This document shows, piece after piece, positions 27,553 to 36,407 of a stretch of 64,000 bases of DNA (positions are counted from its first letter, which is position 1; every line of letters begins with the position of its first letter). The notes below the pieces were generated by a model, which did not search any database, was not told where the DNA came from, and saw only the letters and a list, made by a program, of their open reading frames with translations. Origin of the DNA: CAJCIW01 sp963833965 (GTDB lineage: Bacteria; Chlamydiota; Chlamydiia; Chlamydiales; Rhabdochlamydiaceae). The stretch covers positions 744,001 through 808,000 of the forward strand of contig CAWHZZ010000003.1 of assembly GCA_963833965.1 (NCBI GenBank), in the 5' to 3' direction. The position numbers were made by a program, and so were the translations under genes.

Positions 27553-28005
27553 ATGGCCATAGCAACAACAACAACAAGCGCCTCCCAATTAGAGCAGCCT
27601 TCTGCTGCCTCTCAAATCTTGCAAGGCGTCTACGAGGTCGGCGTCAGCGCGGGCGCAGGTGCGCTTGCCGGATACATGTTTAGCCTCATCAATCCTGTTG
27701 GCGGAGCGGTCTTTGGCGCGAGCATGGCGCTCACACGCCTCATCGGAAACGCTCTTGCCGATAAATTTTTGATGAATCAAACTGCCATGAAAATCACAGC
27801 ATGGGCTCTTTCCCTCATTGCAGGTGTGGGTCCGGGTTTTCTAGCCGCAACAACCCTCGGCTTCGCCATCACTGCATGGGGAGCCATTGGATTGACCTTG
27901 GCAATGATCATCACTTCCTGCGCCATCCGCTGCGTATTTAACGGTGCAGGCTGCTGCGCATCATGCCTCGGCGGATTGGGATTGGCTTTAAGAGAAAGAG
28001 TTTAA
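27553..28005 (+). CDS. Hydrophobic Gly/Ala-rich membrane protein (tandem copy 1)
   Basis: A 150-residue protein. A polar Thr/Ser-rich N-terminus (1-25) precedes several hydrophobic, glycine-rich helices: about 32-55, 80-103 and 107-128, with a Cys-rich loop (GAGCCASCLGG) near the end. GGAGG lies just upstream of ATG 27553. The next gene repeats the plan and shares (N/S)PxGGAxFG and TTLGF.IT motifs. Clustered hydrophobic helices in chlamydiae suggest an inclusion-membrane protein, but this is inference. Confidence 0.75.
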   Translation: MAIATTTTSASQLEQPSAASQILQGVYEVGVSAGAGALAGYMFSLINPVGGAVFGASMALTRLIGNALADKFLMNQTAMKITAWALSLIAGVGPGFLAATTLGFAITAWGAIGLTLAMIITSCAIRCVFNGAGCCASCLGGLGLALRERV

Positions 28006-28037
28006 AAGAGTTGTCGTAATCTTTATAGAGAGGAAGC

Positions 28038-28499
28038 ATGGCGACGCAATCTTCTCGTTCTTTCGTTGAGCAGGAATTTACGCCAGCCCGGCTCACGTTT
28101 GGCGCCGCGACAATGGGCGGCGCTACGGCGATCGCCGCTGCTCTTTTGACAACAGTAAGCCCTTTAGGAGGGGCGATCTTCGGCATCAGCGCCTTCCTCG
28201 GCAATCGGTTGATCCATTGGATCTCCGACAAAGTCAACTGTTGCCCCGAAAGCCCAATCTACCGAATTGCACAATTCGGTGTATCGACCATTGGCGGCAT
28301 TGCCGCCGCCGCACTTCTAACCACCTCCCTTGGCTTCCCGATCACTGCCGTAACCGCCGCAGTCTTGACCGTCACTTCGATTGGTGTCTTAATCTCCACC
28401 ATCCTGGGGCTCGGCGGATGCGTTTTTTCATCGGCCATTGTCACTGGCGTTGCATTGCAAGGCCGCGACTCGACGACGGCCATTCACATCCGTCCTTAG
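28038..28499 (+). CDS. Hydrophobic Gly/Ala-rich membrane protein (tandem copy 2)
   Basis: A 153-residue paralogue of the gene 32 bp upstream. Shared landmarks are SPLGGAIFG (versus NPVGGAVFG), a central CC pair, and TTSLGFPITAVTAAVLTV (versus ATTLGFAITAWGAIGLTL), with a Gly-Cys loop after it. Four hydrophobic stretches are predicted. A GAGAGGAAGC ribosome site precedes the ATG. Function unknown; possible inclusion-membrane protein. Confidence 0.75.
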   Translation: MATQSSRSFVEQEFTPARLTFGAATMGGATAIAAALLTTVSPLGGAIFGISAFLGNRLIHWISDKVNCCPESPIYRIAQFGVSTIGGIAAAALLTTSLGFPITAVTAAVLTVTSIGVLISTILGLGGCVFSSAIVTGVALQGRDSTTAIHIRP

Positions 28500-28584
28500 A
28501 AGTGATTTAACGCAAAGATTTTTATAAATCATGTTCAATTTTCTCCGCGTCTTCTCGTCGTGGCGCCTCTGCGTTGGAATCCGT

Positions 28585-28636
28585 CTATAGTGGACCCCAA
28601 TGTCTAGACAAATTTCGCCACTTTAATCGCGCAACT
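28585..28636. repeat. Solitary IS-like terminal sequence, copy 2
   Basis: Starts CTATAGTGGACCCCA and ends AATCGCGCAACT, as at 4510-4552, with a slightly longer and diverged middle containing TAGACA. It lies just beyond the stop of the ABC permease gene. No transposase remains. Confidence 0.55.
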
Positions 28637-29418
28637 CACTCCAGCCGTGCCAAGCCTTTGGAGCGGCTCATTTCGAACAATTTGCTGAAGAGCGTCATGG
28701 TTCCGATGAGATAAACAATATTGAGCAGCATGCTGATCCCAAAGTCGGTCCAAGAAAAAACGCCAATTTGCAGAGCCGTCCGCATCCCCTCAAAAGTATA
28801 GGTCATCGGCAACGCCTTGGCGATCCACTGCGCCCACACAGGAAGCGCCGAAAGAGGATAAAACACCGCGCTGAAGGGCATGAAAATATATGCCGTCATC
28901 CAGGCAAGCATTTGCACCCTCTGTCCAAAATAGACCATCACCGCAGCGCTCAAGAAACCGATGAACCATCCAGACAAAACCAGCGAGGCGCAAAAAGGAA
29001 CAATCGACCACCCGATCGAAAAGATGTTCAAAGCATAAAGGAGCCATACGACAAACGTGCCAAAGCAGATCGTGATGAAAATCTTAAATACCCCAACTAG
29101 CATCAGCGCCGCAATCCACTCCACGAGTTTCAGCGGCGTTGAGAAGAGATTGACCATGTTCCGGTTCCAGAATTCCTGGAGCAGGTTGACGGAGACTTCA
29201 TAATTGCTCCTCCAGATGATCTGCCAAAACACCAAGCCTGTCAAAATAGCGATCGCAATCGATGGCAATTGCACATCATGTGCCTGGATCCAAACGCTTG
29301 TCATTCCCCACAGGAAAATATCGAGCGCTGGCCAAAAGAATAGATCGGCTAAATGGTCCATCTTTGCGAAAAAATAAAAGTAGCGTAAGAAAACCGCCCA
29401 AATCCGATGCCAGCTCAT
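28636..29418 (-). CDS. ABC-2 type exporter, permease subunit
   Basis: A 260-residue inner-membrane protein with about six hydrophobic helices, of the ABC-2 type used for exporting drugs, polysaccharides or lipids. Landmarks: QIIWRSNYEVSVNLLQEFWNRNMVNLF, then FMPFSAVFYPLSALPVWAQWIAK, the signature region ahead of the last helices. The start overlaps the ATPase gene stop by 4 bp. The exported substrate cannot be told. Confidence 0.88.
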   Translation of the reverse strand: MSWHRIWAVFLRYFYFFAKMDHLADLFFWPALDIFLWGMTSVWIQAHDVQLPSIAIAILTGLVFWQIIWRSNYEVSVNLLQEFWNRNMVNLFSTPLKLVEWIAALMLVGVFKIFITICFGTFVVWLLYALNIFSIGWSIVPFCASLVLSGWFIGFLSAAVMVYFGQRVQMLAWMTAYIFMPFSAVFYPLSALPVWAQWIAKALPMTYTFEGMRTALQIGVFSWTDFGISMLLNIVYLIGTMTLFSKLFEMSRSKGLARLE

Positions 29419-30356
29419 TTCTGTCCTCCCTTCTTGACCATGTGCAAGAAGTAATCTTCCAATGTCGGCTGCATAATATTGATATTCGTGTAGACCACCC
29501 CGGCTTCCGCAAGAGCGGAAAGCAACGCGGCGATCTCGCTCTCATCGAGCTGCAGTTCGATCGTGCGGTGTTCGATCTTGTAGGCCATCTTTAACCGCTC
29601 CGCGATGGCCGCTGTGCGCTTCATGCCATCTCCGACCTGAAGCTGCACCCGCGACGCTGACACACTTTTAGCCAAATTCCTTGGTAGGTCGTCGGCCACG
29701 ATCTTTCCCTGCTGCAAAAACAAAATCCGGTCGCAAACTTCCCCGACCTCGGCCATATTGTGCGAGGTGTATAAAATCGAGGTGCCAAACATCTTTCTTT
29801 GCTCCAGAACAAAGTCGATCACATCTTGGGCGATGTCGGGGTCTAGCGAGGCTGTCGGCTCGTCCAAAAGGGCGATCCGCGGCCGGATCATGAATGCCTT
29901 GACGAGCATCAGACGGGTAATCTGGCCAGCAGAGAGTTGCGAGACGTTTGACTTGCGCTTGGCGGCAATTCCGAAACGTTCGAGGAGTGGCTCCGTCCGC
30001 TCCTTGCGCTCCGCCGCCGTCAGGCCGTAGAGCCTACCAAACACTTCCAAATTCTGGTCCACAGTGAGCATCCACGGCAAGCTCACGTAGGTGCTCGCAA
30101 AAGCCACGTGCGTCAAAATTTCAGAGCGGTGCTTAAAAAAATCTTTTCCGAAGTACTCAATCGATCCCGACGTCGGCTTCAATGTGCTGAGAAGCATCTG
30201 GATCGTTGTGGTCTTGCCTGCCCCGTTGGATCCGAGCAGGCCCAAGATCTCCCCTTCCTTCAAGTCAAAGGAAATCCCACTGACAGCGATGAAAGGGATT
30301 TTCCCCGGGTAGACCTTCTTTAAATTCTTAACCGATAAAACAATGTTTCTGTTCAT
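29415..30356 (-). CDS. ABC-2 type exporter, ATP-binding subunit
   Basis: A 313-residue ATPase that powers the permease downstream. Walker A LLGSNGAGKTTTIQ is near residues 40-53, the signature motif appears as QLSAGQITRL (G retained; Q replaced the usual 'GGQ' pattern), Walker B is IALLDEPTASLDPD and the switch His is in YTSHNMAEV. A C-terminal domain of about 90 residues with beta strands follows, as in NodI/DrrA-like proteins. Two-gene operon with the permease. Confidence 0.92.
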   Translation of the reverse strand: MNRNIVLSVKNLKKVYPGKIPFIAVSGISFDLKEGEILGLLGSNGAGKTTTIQMLLSTLKPTSGSIEYFGKDFFKHRSEILTHVAFASTYVSLPWMLTVDQNLEVFGRLYGLTAAERKERTEPLLERFGIAAKRKSNVSQLSAGQITRLMLVKAFMIRPRIALLDEPTASLDPDIAQDVIDFVLEQRKMFGTSILYTSHNMAEVGEVCDRILFLQQGKIVADDLPRNLAKSVSASRVQLQVGDGMKRTAAIAERLKMAYKIEHRTIELQLDESEIAALLSALAEAGVVYTNINIMQPTLEDYFLHMVKKGGQK

Positions 30357-30540
30357 GTTTCACCATTGCAGATAGAAAAACAACAAGTATTTCTGAGGAT
30401 GACTCAGTGCATTTTCCGTGGGAGAAAATGATCGTGAACGAAAGGAGTAAAGAATGAAAATTAGCGCATGGGATTGCTATTGATTATTTCCGTCAGCATA
30501 ACATGGCTTTGGGAATTTGCGCAATAGGAGACTGACCTTA

Positions 30541-30645
30541 AGGGGTTGTAAGAAAATAACTTTTACAGTTCTCGAGGGAAAAATCCTCAAGATCTAAACC
30601 GTTTTCCTCCTCGGGAACTGTAAAATTTATTTCCTTACAACTCCT
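30541..30645. repeat. MITE-like inverted repeat, family A copy 1
   Basis: Terminal arms of 37 bp (30541-30577 and 30609-30645) are inverted complements with a few mismatches; they begin GGGTTGTAAG and include TTTTACAGTTC. The reverse complement of the whole 105-bp unit matches 62162-62328 apart from an extra 62-bp block there. No coding capacity; probably moved in trans or by duplication. Confidence 0.8.
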
Positions 30646-30664
30646 AAACCCTGGCTTCGTCGCT

Positions 30665-30756
30665 TTTTTGGGATTATTTTGGCCTATTTTCAATCCCAAT
30701 TCGGGGATCCATATGCCCGAATTGGAATCGAAAATAGGCTCAAAAGAACCCAAAAA
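30665..30756. repeat. MITE-like inverted repeat, family B copy 1
   Basis: 41-nt arms (30665-30705 and 30716-30756) around a 10-nt loop form one long hairpin with few mismatches. The right arm, read on the minus strand, begins TTTTTGGGTTCTTTTGAGCC, the same as the arms at 36434-36458 and 36558-36582. Confidence 0.8.
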
Positions 30757-30784
30757 CCCACAGAAACTGAGTTGGTGGTCTCTT

Positions 30785-30820
30785 AAAAACCGCTTGAGAA
30801 TCCCTCAAAAAGCGGTTTTT
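30785..30820 (-). terminator. Hairpin at the 3' end of F-box-like paralogue 2
   Basis: AAAAACCGCTTGAG pairs with CTCAAAAAGCGGTTTTT across a short loop, with T runs on both sides. The stop codon of the minus-strand gene (30805-30807) lies inside the hairpin. A very similar GCTT/AAGC core is used in the rpoC terminator at 38243. Confidence 0.7.
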
Positions 30821-31953
30821 TTAACGAGAGATTGGAGAGTGGCCAGGTAGTGTTGAAAATGCTTTTCGGACCATCGATCTTCGATAACGGAATTGGCCCG
30901 CATGAAATACAAATTTGACCAAATGTATTTTTTAGCTTCAAAACTACATGCATTGATCAAAGAGCGAATGTGATTGAGGTTCTCAGGGGTCCGCTTTTCA
31001 GGATCGTCGATCAACTTACCGATTAAGACGGAGCATTCCTCTAAATGAAGCTTGTTCCTGAAATAATCTTCTTGCCTGCGCGCAGCTCGAAATTCTTGTG
31101 CCAAAATCGCCGAATGCGCTTGAGCGGGGGCTTCCATGAAAGTAGAAACTTCGCGATCATTCTCTCGAAGATCAAGATTAAGAAAGTGTCTGTCGCTTTC
31201 CAAATCTTTATATTTTTTTGCCAATCTCGTTGTGTCGAAGGTGAGATTGGATATTTCCCGGGCGGTGTCATCACCATTGATAAGGAGCTCGGCAACGCTA
31301 TGGTAAACAGGCAGATGCTCAACTAACATTCCCTGCCGTTCTTCCTCGGGGATATTCAAAAATTCTTCTGCGGAGATATTCTGAAATTGTCTTGGATTTT
31401 GACTAATTGACGCAACAATATCCCCTCTATCCTCTGGATGCACTGGCAATAACTGCTTATCGATCTCATCTAAAGATTGTCCCATCTTGTCTTTGATCGC
31501 ATCAAGATCCTGAGCGCATTTTTTATAGGCTTTCCAAGCTTTATCAATGGGTGAATTTGGATCTTGATAATGGGAGCCGCAAATGGCTTTTATCTCCTCG
31601 GTCAATTGCCGTTTGGCATGCTCTGCTCGAACAAGAAAATGAGTGATCGCATCGCCAATAAAAGAAGGATCCAGCTGCCTCGGAAAGTCCTCACTGTCTC
31701 GAGTTGAATTCATCAGCTGGCTCATGACTTTCCAGCAATTGGAGGGATGGAAAGAGCGCAATGTTTTGAAGAAATTTCCATTGTCGAACAACGCCTGATG
31801 CTGAGTTTCAAAAAGATTTTTAAAAAATTTATTATTAGAAAAAGTTTGGTAGAGCTTTTTATTAACACCGCTTAACTGAACCAAACTATTCGTATCGCAA
31901 TTATTAATAATGACCGGTTCTACATCGGATACTAATCCTGGAAAAATTGTCAT
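30805..31953 (-). CDS. F-box-like protein of the ICGS family (paralogue 2)
   Basis: A 382-residue protein. F-box-like N-terminus at residues 3-48: FPGLVSDVEPVIINNCDTNSL, then LSGVNK and FFKNLFETQH. 'HPSNCWKVMSQLM' is at 69-81 and ICGSHYQDPNSPID at 124-137. The middle is a long coiled coil with an RENDREV segment. The C-terminal block is 'LINACSFEAKKYIWSNLYFM' then 'VIEDRWSEKHFQHYL'. No signal peptide. A divergent AT-rich 220-bp spacer separates it from the gene at 32174. Role inferred as an SCF-type adaptor delivered to the host. Confidence 0.78.
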   Translation of the reverse strand: MTIFPGLVSDVEPVIINNCDTNSLVQLSGVNKKLYQTFSNNKFFKNLFETQHQALFDNGNFFKTLRSFHPSNCWKVMSQLMNSTRDSEDFPRQLDPSFIGDAITHFLVRAEHAKRQLTEEIKAICGSHYQDPNSPIDKAWKAYKKCAQDLDAIKDKMGQSLDEIDKQLLPVHPEDRGDIVASISQNPRQFQNISAEEFLNIPEEERQGMLVEHLPVYHSVAELLINGDDTAREISNLTFDTTRLAKKYKDLESDRHFLNLDLRENDREVSTFMEAPAQAHSAILAQEFRAARRQEDYFRNKLHLEECSVLIGKLIDDPEKRTPENLNHIRSLINACSFEAKKYIWSNLYFMRANSVIEDRWSEKHFQHYLATLQSLVKKTAF

Positions 31954-32173
31954 TTTACACCTTATTATTTTAAATTAGCATTAGAAATTATAAAAAAATC
32001 ACACATTAACTTCAACCAATCAAATAATCATAATCAATTATTTATTAATATTTATTGAGGAGCAATTAAGACGCAGCTACCTAATAATCAAATGCTTATA
32101 TAGATAATTTTATTATTGATCTCTATAATACTAAAGTATATAATTTATCTCATAAATTTATAATAAGGATATT

Positions 32174-33565
32174 ATGTCGACGATAAATTACATCAATTAC
32201 TCTACAAAAAACTTAACTCAATATTCCCCAGAAAGCAACGCTCCTAACTTGTTGCACCTGCCGCAAGAGCTTCTTCAAGTGATCATGAACAAAGTCGCCG
32301 ATGAGCCCTCCCACATCTTATCGGCCATCCGCGCCGTCGAATTTGGCCGGGTCTGCGCCTATACCCACAAGCTCACACACGAGGACATTGACGTCCACAC
32401 CCTCATTGGGGATGAAAAGAAATTTACGCCTTTTGTGGAGTTACTCTCCTTCAAATTACCACAAATCGTGTATCAAGATGAGGCTGATATTTGTCTCGTT
32501 CTTTTGAGATACATTTTCGAGGCAAGAGATTTTGATTCTCAAAACTCCTTTAATGATTTATTAGAAGATTTTGAAAGAGACCATCCAAACGTAGAAAACC
32601 TGTATCAGGAATTTACAGCTCATATGAAGGCTTATTACGAAAAAGAGCCTAAATACAAAGTAGATCTCTTTAAAGTCTATTACACTTTTTTTAAAAAATC
32701 TGTCGTAGAGATCTTTGGCAAAGAATATGCGAAATGCTCTGGAAATTTTTACGACTTTGCCCGATTCGCAGGGAATGGCTCAAGAATCATCGGCTCAGAT
32801 TCGTCTGAAAAACAGGAGTTCAGTGGAAAAATCCACACAGATATCATCGACCAATTCGCAGGCAAGCCTATTGAAGAGATTTCCATCGATGAGTACAAAT
32901 ACCTTTCTTCGGAATTGCCCCTTTGGTTTACCCGCACTCCCCAAGAAACTCACGAGCTTTTCCTCCGCCAAGCCATTCTCCGATTCCACAATAAAGATGA
33001 GATCGAAGCGATCCGAGACAAATACGCCAATCCCAGCGAAGAACTGCTTACATCGATCAAGATCGAGCTGAAAGATGAGCGGACTGAGTCCCTTATGAAT
33101 GTTGATGAGCAAATCAACTATCTTTGCGGGGGCAATTTTAATGGGGCGATCGATGCCGCTTACAGGCTCATGCGCATGCGCGAGCAAAAATTGAACACCG
33201 TCAAATCGGTCTATCAGAGCGCGCTGATGGCGCAATCCCAGGAAAAACCAAATCCCTTGTCCAATGGCCAAATTTTCATCAACGGGACGTTTGAGACCTA
33301 CAAAGACAAGCTCAAGAAGTTTGAAGAAGCGCGCAATGAGTTTGAAGACCTCAAAGCCGAACTAGCGCAATACGCGGTTTGGACAAACGGTGTGATCTCA
33401 GGCGGCAAGAAATTCGAGCTCGAGGCGGGATTGCAAGAGGAAAAACTCACCACCGACGCGCGGGCGATCTGCAAAAAAAACAGTGAATTCTATGAGCAAT
33501 TGGGCCAGCCCATCAATGAAGAGAATAAATCTGAGTTATATAAACAACTAAATAAAATAATTTAA
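32174..33565 (+). CDS. F-box-like protein, second family (copy 1)
   Basis: A 463-residue protein whose residues about 22-75 look F-box-like: NLLHLPQELLQVIMNKVADE, then IRAVEFGRVCAYTHKLTHED. Its neighbour at 33578 is a paralogue over the whole length, strongest at both ends. The C-terminus shares 'YAVWTNGVISGGKKFELEAG' and QEEKLT followed by SEFYEQLGQPINE. The central 200 residues are divergent and helical. No signal peptide or membrane helix. It lacks the ICGS motif. Candidate effector; function unknown. Confidence 0.75.
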   Translation: MSTINYINYSTKNLTQYSPESNAPNLLHLPQELLQVIMNKVADEPSHILSAIRAVEFGRVCAYTHKLTHEDIDVHTLIGDEKKFTPFVELLSFKLPQIVYQDEADICLVLLRYIFEARDFDSQNSFNDLLEDFERDHPNVENLYQEFTAHMKAYYEKEPKYKVDLFKVYYTFFKKSVVEIFGKEYAKCSGNFYDFARFAGNGSRIIGSDSSEKQEFSGKIHTDIIDQFAGKPIEEISIDEYKYLSSELPLWFTRTPQETHELFLRQAILRFHNKDEIEAIRDKYANPSEELLTSIKIELKDERTESLMNVDEQINYLCGGNFNGAIDAAYRLMRMREQKLNTVKSVYQSALMAQSQEKPNPLSNGQIFINGTFETYKDKLKKFEEARNEFEDLKAELAQYAVWTNGVISGGKKFELEAGLQEEKLTTDARAICKKNSEFYEQLGQPINEENKSELYKQLNKII

Positions 33566-33577
33566 AAACAGGTAATT

Positions 33578-35017
33578 ATGTCATCATTTATAAATTGCGA
33601 CGTTAACTACTCGAATAAAAACGTAGCTCAACCAATTGATGCTTCCAACTTGTTGCATTTGCCACAAGATGTCCTTAAGATCATCACACGCAATGTCGCC
33701 GCCGGCGAATCCTCCGACATGAAATCGGCCATCCGAGCCGTCGAGTTTGGCAGGGTCTGCGCTAATACTCACAAGCTCACCCATGAAGACGAACAGATCG
33801 AGACCCTGCTCTACGACGAAAAGAAATTTTCTCCTCTGGTCAATTTCCTAGAAGGGAGTTTCGGGAAATCTGTTGGTGTTGACGACCTCTATCGAATGAG
33901 ATTGCTTTTGGAGGAAAATGATACAGCCACTTTACAAGTTAAAGTGGAGAACTTATTTGAAGATTACTTAAGAGATCATCCTGGCCTTGATAGGGAGGAG
34001 GCTGTAGAGGCATTTGAAGCGGAATTGAAGACTTTCTTAGACCAAGAGCCAAATAATAATAAGAAGGATCTATTCAAAGTTTTTTACGCAGTTTTTAAAA
34101 AATCTTTTCTAGGATTCATCTGGAACGAAATCTCCAACGGCCTCATAGAAGAAATTACACCCCACAGCTTCAAAGTGGCAGAAATGTATGAAAATTGCGT
34201 AGAAAACGCCTCTAGAATGATCGCATCAGAGCCTGCTGAGCTCTCGGGCTTCCTGCAAAAAGTCCATGCCAAGATGATCGAGACCTATGCGAAGCAGCCT
34301 CTCGAGCAATTGACAATCGAAAAATACCTCGACCTCTCTCGCACATTCTTAAAGATATTCGTTCCATCCCATCCCCAATTTCATGAGCTTCATTTGCGAC
34401 AAGCGCTTCAGCACCACCACGATAAGGCTGAATTCGAGACTCTTAGGCAAAAATTTGTCAATCCCGGTTTAGAACAACTTCACAGCATGAAAGAATTTCT
34501 AAAGGTCATCCGGTCCGCCGAGCTTAAAAATGTGACGGCGGAAATTCATGCGTTTTGCGGAGACTATTTTAACGGGTCGATTGATGCCGTATACCGTCGC
34601 ATGGTCTCGGCCGAAAAAAATATGCTCGAAGCCAGGGCGGAGTATTTTGAGAGTATCGAAGGGCAAATCGCGCTGCTCAACACCACCCAAGATCCCGATC
34701 TTATCGAAAAGGGCCATCAGCGGGTCAACACCTTATTCCAGAAGCATACTGCCGCGTTGGAGGAGTATCAAAACCATCGGATAGTATTCAGAAAATATAA
34801 CGAGCGTCTCGCGGAACTTGCCGTTTGGACAAACGGCGTCATGACGGGCGGGAGGAAAGTGGAGCTCGAAGCCGGCCTGCAAGAGAAAAAACTCACCGAG
34901 GATGCCTATTTAGAATGCCAAAAAATCAGCGAGTTCTATGCTCTGTTAGCTCAGCCCATCGATGAGAATAACAAAGATGAGGCATATGAACTCATCCACA
35001 ACCTGATTGAAGGGTAA
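33578..35017 (+). CDS. F-box-like protein, second family (copy 2)
   Basis: A 479-residue paralogue of the gene 12 bp upstream, probably co-transcribed. The N-terminus NLLHLPQDVLKIITRNVAAG plus IRAVEFGRVCANTHKLTHED is nearly the same as copy 1, and the C-terminus has LAVWTNGVMTGGRKVELEAG and LQEKKLTED. The middle has Lys/Glu-rich helices and NGSIDAVYRRM (NGAIDAAYRLM in copy 1). Conservation of both ends with drift between suggests a binding head and a conserved tail domain. Confidence 0.75.
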   Translation: MSSFINCDVNYSNKNVAQPIDASNLLHLPQDVLKIITRNVAAGESSDMKSAIRAVEFGRVCANTHKLTHEDEQIETLLYDEKKFSPLVNFLEGSFGKSVGVDDLYRMRLLLEENDTATLQVKVENLFEDYLRDHPGLDREEAVEAFEAELKTFLDQEPNNNKKDLFKVFYAVFKKSFLGFIWNEISNGLIEEITPHSFKVAEMYENCVENASRMIASEPAELSGFLQKVHAKMIETYAKQPLEQLTIEKYLDLSRTFLKIFVPSHPQFHELHLRQALQHHHDKAEFETLRQKFVNPGLEQLHSMKEFLKVIRSAELKNVTAEIHAFCGDYFNGSIDAVYRRMVSAEKNMLEARAEYFESIEGQIALLNTTQDPDLIEKGHQRVNTLFQKHTAALEEYQNHRIVFRKYNERLAELAVWTNGVMTGGRKVELEAGLQEKKLTEDAYLECQKISEFYALLAQPIDENNKDEAYELIHNLIEG

Positions 35018-35095
35018 ACATCATCGAAGAAATTCATCAGTTGACGAAATATTTCGGAATCGACCATCATTTCTTCCATTTCGAAGGGTAATGGT

Positions 35096-35401
35096 ATGTC
35101 TATATGTCCCTGCAGCCCCGATACCAAAAGAGCGTATTACAACCAGCTTGATGGATTCGAGCAAGTCTTCTATAACAGACATCTCGATTTATTTAAAAAA
35201 ATCCAGTTTCGTTTCTTTTTGCAAATAGGACAAAAACTGTTGAATGACATCTCGCCTCAAAGTTTTGCGGTTGGCAAGCAAACTCAAATGAGCGACTTGG
35301 TCTCTTCGATGAGAATTGGAATCGACTTTTTTGGGAAAACCAACTCCAAGAGGCTCATGATGATGGCTTTTGTGGACTACGTCGAAAAGAAAATCAATTG
35401 A
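35096..35401 (+). pseudogene. Probable fragment of a third copy of the second F-box-like family
   Basis: A 101-codon open frame whose middle (HLDLFKKIQFRFFLQIGQ, then LLNDISPQSFAVGKQ) lines up with residues about 165-205 of the gene at 33578 (KKSFLGFIWNEISNG, then LIEEITPHSFKVAEM). Head and tail of the family are absent. There is no good ribosome site. I read it as a remnant of a decayed tandem copy; a small real gene is possible. Confidence 0.4.
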
Positions 35402-36406
35402 TCAACTCAAGGTCGCCTGCGTCAAATCTGCAAAGGCGATTCTTTGCCTCATCAACTCTCTCTTTTCTTGAACAATGCTGAAGAGGGCATGCAAGTGATC
35501 TTTAAAGTGGTTTTCTGCCCAGGAGTCCTCGATGACCCCCTTTGAGCTGCGGAAGTACAATTCCCTCCAAATCAAAGCGCCCCAAATGCAGTACTCCTCC
35601 CATTTTTCTGTTTCCTGTTCATATGTGCAGGAATTGATTAAGTCGCGAATGCGCGCAAGGTTCTCAAGGGTCTTTTCCTCGGGATTGTTGCCTACTGTTA
35701 TAATTAACGCAACGCATGCATCCAAATGAAGTTTGTTTTTTAACGCATTTTCCAAACTCAATGCATGTGTCAATTCACTAGTGATTTTAGTTTCATGTTT
35801 CTGAGGAAACGAGGCCAATTCCATATCGATCATTTCGATTCTATTGCAGGCCGTGATTCTTTGGATTTCGAGCTTATCGTACTTTTTTTTAGCTTTTTCA
35901 ACTTTTTGCACGACACTTTCTGCTCTCAAGCTATATTCCAGACGAAAAACTTCCGCTTCACCCTCAAGGCGTTTATACTTTTTCCAGGCTTTGTCGATGG
36001 GAGAACTTGAATCTTCGTAATGGGAGCCGCAAATGGCCCTATTTTTTACCTCAAACGGCCGCCGTTTGACGAGCAGTTTGCCCTTTTCGAAGCGGGCTCC
36101 ATCCTCGACAAATGTGGAACTGAACCGCCCGGGGAACTGCGCTCGATATTCGGGGTCCAGCGCCTTGCACATCACCTTCCCACCATTGGTCTCGTGCGCC
36201 GAGCGCAAGAGCGCGCAGCAGAGCTTCTCGTAGGTCGTCAGGAGAGGATGTTGCACATAAAAGCGATCGATGAAGAACTGATTTGTCAGCACCTCATTTC
36301 CGCGGCGATTGACCCGGCCCAATTGGAGCTGGGCAGCCGTGTGGCAAAAGGAGAGGATTTTGAGGTCCAGATCAGAGATCAAGCCGGGAAAAATTGTAGT
36401 AGCCAT
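35402..36406 (-). CDS. F-box-like protein of the ICGS family (paralogue 3)
   Basis: A 334-residue protein, the shortest full member. F-box-like N-terminus: IFPGLISDLDLKILSFCHTA, then RVNRR and FFIDRFYVQHPLL. The second block is weaker (HETNGGKVMCKAL). ICGSHYEDSSSPID is at 125-138, followed by KAWKKYKRLEGE. The coiled coil is shorter than in paralogues. The C-terminus has 'LINSCTYEQETEKWEEY' and 'VIEDSWAENHFKDHL'. The stop abuts the remnant on the other strand, and a 200-bp hairpin repeat begins just upstream of the ATG. Confidence 0.77.
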   Translation of the reverse strand: MATTIFPGLISDLDLKILSFCHTAAQLQLGRVNRRGNEVLTNQFFIDRFYVQHPLLTTYEKLCCALLRSAHETNGGKVMCKALDPEYRAQFPGRFSSTFVEDGARFEKGKLLVKRRPFEVKNRAICGSHYEDSSSPIDKAWKKYKRLEGEAEVFRLEYSLRAESVVQKVEKAKKKYDKLEIQRITACNRIEMIDMELASFPQKHETKITSELTHALSLENALKNKLHLDACVALIITVGNNPEEKTLENLARIRDLINSCTYEQETEKWEEYCIWGALIWRELYFRSSKGVIEDSWAENHFKDHLHALFSIVQEKRELMRQRIAFADLTQATLS

Positions 36407-36407
36407 A

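Larger units (their letters stand above)
30357..30784. other. Intergenic region rich in inverted repeats
   Basis: About 430 bp between the ABC operon and an F-box-like gene. It contains copy 1 of repeat family A (30541-30645) and copy 1 of family B (30665-30756), nearly end to end. Open frames on both strands here are read-through of these hairpins, not genes. Confidence 0.7.

Noticed and set aside
30538..30850. Short open frames on both strands in the hairpin region
   Set aside because: They read through the two inverted-repeat elements and have no ribosome site or recognisable product.
35007..35228. 73-codon plus-strand frame after the second F-box-like family
   Set aside because: It overlaps the remnant at 35096 in another frame, has no ribosome site and no likeness to the family.
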